7,761 bases of DNA from Helicobacteraceae bacterium (GTDB lineage: Bacteria > Campylobacterota > Campylobacteria > Campylobacterales > Sulfurimonadaceae), in the NCBI GenBank assembly GCA_027083665.1, contig JALWNV010000036.1:1-7761 (forward strand), given 5' to 3'. The position numbers were made by a program, and so were the translations under genes. Below the pieces are notes generated by a model that ran no database searches, was not told where the DNA came from, and saw only the letters and a program-made list of their open reading frames with translations. The first letter of the stretch is position 1. The number at the start of each line of letters is the position of its first letter. Below, one piece after another: positions 5,653 through 7,761 of the stretch.

Positions 5653-5672
5653 AGAGCAGCGATCGCTGCTCT
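5653..5672 (+). other. Perfect 20-base palindrome between the 52-aa gene and nirS
   Basis: AGAGCAGC (5653-5660), GATC (5661-5664), GCTGCTCT (5665-5672): every base is symmetric. As RNA it forms an eight-pair stem with a four-base loop, ending in TCTTT and then AAAA. The short T tract allows partial termination or attenuation ahead of nirS, or a processing/stability role. As DNA it could instead be a protein-binding site. No FNR-type operator lies between it and nirS, so nirS most likely depends on read-through from the nor promoter. Confidence 0.65.
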
Positions 5673-5707
5673 TTAAAATGAATCGAATTTTCGAAAAAGG
5701 AGAAACA

Positions 5708-7417
5708 ATGAGTTTTGGAAAAGTACTGAGTACGGTTGCCGCCGTTTCGCTTGTGACAGGTTCGCTGTATGCCGGAACGTCCAAGATGGACTTTGCAAAA
5801 GTGTATGAAAAAGAGTGTCAGGGGTGTCACGGACCGATTCACCAGGGCGGTGTCGGTAGCGACCTTCGCCCGAAGGCGCTGAAGAAAAAAGAGGCCTATA
5901 TGCTGGCCGACACGATTCTCAACGGCCGTGAAGGGACGGCGATGCCGTCATGGAAGCATATGTTCAGCAAAGACGACGCCGCGGGGATGGTCAACTGGCT
6001 CAAAGACTGGAAAAACACGGTCGAGCTGAAGCTTTCGCTTGACGATGTCCATAAAACATGGAAGCAGCTGGCGAACCGCACCGAGCTGTATAAAAAGTAT
6101 CCGCACCCGGTAGACGTAAAAGATGTGAAGGATATCACGTTCGCGACAGAGCGTGATGCTTCTTTGGTTGACTTTATCGATTCGACGACGGGTAAGGTGC
6201 TTTCTCGCCATAAGGCCGGCTTCGCGGTACACGTAACGGTTACCAACAAGCGGATGCCGCGCTATGCCTACTCCATCAGCCGCTCGGGCCGCCTGACGAT
6301 GTTCGATCTCAACGCTCCGGGCCAGCCGGCGCTAGCGAGCGTACAGGTCGGACAGGAGTCCCGCGGTCTGGCTGTTTCACCCGACGGCAAGTATGTCATG
6401 GCGGGGAACTACAACCCGGGCGGTGCCGTACTTTGTGACGCCAAAACGCTCGAGCCGCTCAAAGTCTACCCGACATCGAGTGTCATCGATCCCGACGGAA
6501 ACATCGGGCCGAGCCGTGTCGCGTTTATCGCCGATACGCCGTATGCCCCGTATTTCGTCTTTGCGCTCAAAGACGGCGGACATGTTTATATCGTCGATTA
6601 CAGCAAACCGGATTTCCCGATCGTCGGTGACGTGCCGAATATCGGTAAGATCCTGCACGATGCATTCGAAAACGAAGGTAAGCAGATCGGACGTTTCGTC
6701 TATGTCGCGTCTCAAGGAAGCGACCTGATGGGTGTTATCGATCTTAAGACCAAGAAACTCGCCGCCAAGATCTATACCGGTCCGGGTACGAAACCGCACC
6801 CGGGACAGGGAAGTTCGTGGTATAACAACGATTACGGTCAGCTCAACGCGACCAACAGCATGAACGTCGGTGATGTCGTCATCTGGGATATGGATAACGA
6901 AGTCGTTGCCAATGTTCCGACAGCCGGCGGCGGTCTCTTCGTCGGTACGAGCAAGGATACGCCGTACATCTGGTCGGATTGTGTCCTCGGCGGACCGGAC
7001 AACTACAACAAGGTCTATCTGATCAACAAGCAGACGCTCAAAACCGACCGTATCATCGAAGTCGGCAAAAAAGAGGGTCACCTGATCGATGCGCATACCG
7101 GCAAGATCCTGCAAAAATGGGATGCCACTCAGTATGAGCGCGTGACGCCGAAAGCGACACATTCGAAAATTTCGAAAGAGGACCTTGTTCCGTATACCGC
7201 GAAACTCGGCAAGAAAGTGGCCCATCCGGTTCAGCCGCGTCTGTTGCATGCCGAGCCTGCGAACCACGGCAAGTGGACGATGATCAGTGAGTGGACGACC
7301 GGACGTATCGGTATTTACGATGCGAAAACCGGCGAGTTCATCAAGTATATCAACAACCTGACGACACCGACGTTTACCTATTCCGTCGAGCACCGCCAGG
7401 AAATCCCGGGAGCGTAA
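5708..7417 (+). CDS. nirS: Cytochrome cd1 nitrite reductase NirS
   Basis: Encodes 569 residues with a signal peptide (about 1-22, LYA before GTSK). It reduces nitrite to NO in the periplasm. The cytochrome c domain has CQGCH at 37-41 and a probable axial Met79 in GTAMPSW. From about residue 140 a beta-propeller follows: His175 in GFAVHV matches the proximal d1-heme ligand (His182 in Pseudomonas aeruginosa). His317 in ILHD and His364 in KPHPGQG match the two distal active-site histidines (His327 and His369). The C-terminal PTFTYSVEH also fits NirS. Two differences stand out: the N-terminal arm before the c-heme, which carries Tyr10 in Pseudomonas, is missing, and about 45 extra residues lie near 456-503. 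The ATG at 5708 follows AAGGAG by five bases; an upstream in-frame ATG at 5678 lacks a good site. A NirN-type d1 protein is the less likely alternative. Confidence 0.9.
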   Translation: MSFGKVLSTVAAVSLVTGSLYAGTSKMDFAKVYEKECQGCHGPIHQGGVGSDLRPKALKKKEAYMLADTILNGREGTAMPSWKHMFSKDDAAGMVNWLKDWKNTVELKLSLDDVHKTWKQLANRTELYKKYPHPVDVKDVKDITFATERDASLVDFIDSTTGKVLSRHKAGFAVHVTVTNKRMPRYAYSISRSGRLTMFDLNAPGQPALASVQVGQESRGLAVSPDGKYVMAGNYNPGGAVLCDAKTLEPLKVYPTSSVIDPDGNIGPSRVAFIADTPYAPYFVFALKDGGHVYIVDYSKPDFPIVGDVPNIGKILHDAFENEGKQIGRFVYVASQGSDLMGVIDLKTKKLAAKIYTGPGTKPHPGQGSSWYNNDYGQLNATNSMNVGDVVIWDMDNEVVANVPTAGGGLFVGTSKDTPYIWSDCVLGGPDNYNKVYLINKQTLKTDRIIEVGKKEGHLIDAHTGKILQKWDATQYERVTPKATHSKISKEDLVPYTAKLGKKVAHPVQPRLLHAEPANHGKWTMISEWTTGRIGIYDAKTGEFIKYINNLTTPTFTYSVEHRQEIPGA

Positions 7418-7454
7418 GCGCTTTCGAAAACCCTCTTGAAAAATAGATTGAAAT

Positions 7455-7472
7455 ACGGCCTCGGCCGTTTTT
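7455..7472 (+). terminator. Intrinsic terminator after nirS
   Basis: Stem ACGGC (7455-7459) and GCCGT (7464-7468) with loop CTCG, running into TTTTT (7468-7472). It lies 38 bases after the nirS stop and probably ends the nor-nir transcript. A smaller hairpin (AGCG 7411-7414 with CGCT 7419-7422) places the nirS stop codon in its loop. Confidence 0.75.
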
Positions 7473-7558
7473 CACTTTTGTCTGCAGTCTGATTTTTAGA
7501 GATGTCTTTCATAGAAACGGGTTGCAGAGATAAGTGAAGCACGAATACGAGTCAGACA

Positions 7559-7567
7559 TGGTAATAT
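7559..7567 (+). promoter_or_regulatory. Candidate extended -10 promoter for the last gene
   Basis: TG-G-TAATAT resembles an extended -10 element and lies 34 bases ahead of the ATG at 7602. No -35 hexamer and no FNR-type operator are apparent between 7473 and 7601. Because a terminator precedes it, the last gene probably needs a promoter here, but this one is a weak match. Confidence 0.35.
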
Positions 7568-7601
7568 GGCGGTCTTATTCTGTCATGAGGGAGAACTCGA
7601 G

Positions 7602-7761
7602 ATGAGCAAGTGGAAAGCGGTGATTGCCGCGACACTGACCTGCGGAACGCTGGCGTATGCCCAAACGAACCAAGGTGAAAAACTATTCAAAGCCTACTGC
7701 TGGGGATGCCACCATCAGACGGCGGAAGCGTTCGGCCCGTCGTTCCGTACGATCGCGAAAA
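7602..7761 (+). CDS. Periplasmic c-type cytochrome, 5' part (possibly NirC-like)
   Basis: Only the first 53 codons are in the window; the gene runs off the 3' edge. Residues 1-20 form a signal peptide (MSKWK, hydrophobic core, LAYA before QT). A c-heme site CWGCH follows at 33-37 after GEKLFKAY, the usual start of a small class I cytochrome c. The ATG has GAGGGAG (7587-7593) eight bases ahead. A start at 7585 would hit a stop after six codons. Lying directly downstream of nirS, it is likely a NirC/NirM-like cytochrome that donates electrons to cd1 nitrite reductase or takes part in heme d1 maturation. Which of these it is cannot be told from the fragment. Confidence 0.85.
   Translation, partial: MSKWKAVIAATLTCGTLAYAQTNQGEKLFKAYCWGCHHQTAEAFGPSFRTIAK

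Noticed and set aside
7522..7538. TTGCA ... GTGAA before the last cytochrome gene as a fourth FNR-type operator
   Set aside because: The half-sites do not match TTGAY and RTCAA and the spacing is wrong.

Overview
The window looks like a denitrification locus from a Campylobacterota (Epsilonproteobacteria) sulfur or hydrogen oxidiser of the Sulfurimonas/Sulfurovum kind. That placement is an inference. It rests on a norC-norB-(small gene)-nirS arrangement, a NorC with a long insertion, and a Crp-family regulator without the FNR iron-sulfur cysteines; genus cannot be fixed from the sequence alone. Base composition looks close to 50% G+C by eye. No mobile element, CRISPR array, tRNA or rRNA was seen.

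Layout. (1) Bases 134-1366 (+) encode an outer-membrane porin of the alginate-export-like beta-barrel type, preceded by an FNR/DNR-type operator and a -10 box and followed by a small terminator hairpin. (2) Bases 1367-1520 are a convergent gap with a foldable element of unknown role. (3) On the minus strand, a 62-aa two-helix membrane protein (2169-2357) is followed by a Crp/Fnr-family regulator (1521-2159). (4) On the plus strand, a 123-aa two-helix membrane protein of unknown function (2490-2861) has its own FNR-type operator. (5) A third operator (2914-2927) precedes a denitrification operon: a 112-aa three-helix membrane protein, norC, norB, a 52-aa single-helix protein (5488-5646) and nirS (cytochrome cd1 nitrite reductase). 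An intrinsic terminator follows nirS. (6) The window ends inside a periplasmic c-type cytochrome gene (7602 onward), probably the electron donor or a maturation cytochrome of the nir cluster.

How it works together. NirS in the periplasm reduces nitrite to NO, and the membrane NorCB complex reduces NO to N2O. Small c-type cytochromes such as the last gene probably carry the electrons. The regulator's recognition helix has the E-x-x-S-R signature that in FNR/DNR proteins reads TTGAY half-sites. Three perfect TTGAC-N4-GTCAA sites each lie about 30 bases ahead of a -10-like box, the class II activator position. The simplest model is a local nitrogen-oxide-responsive regulon that includes the porin and three uncharacterised small membrane proteins as well as the reductases. 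norQ and norD, the usual partners of norCB, are absent from the window.
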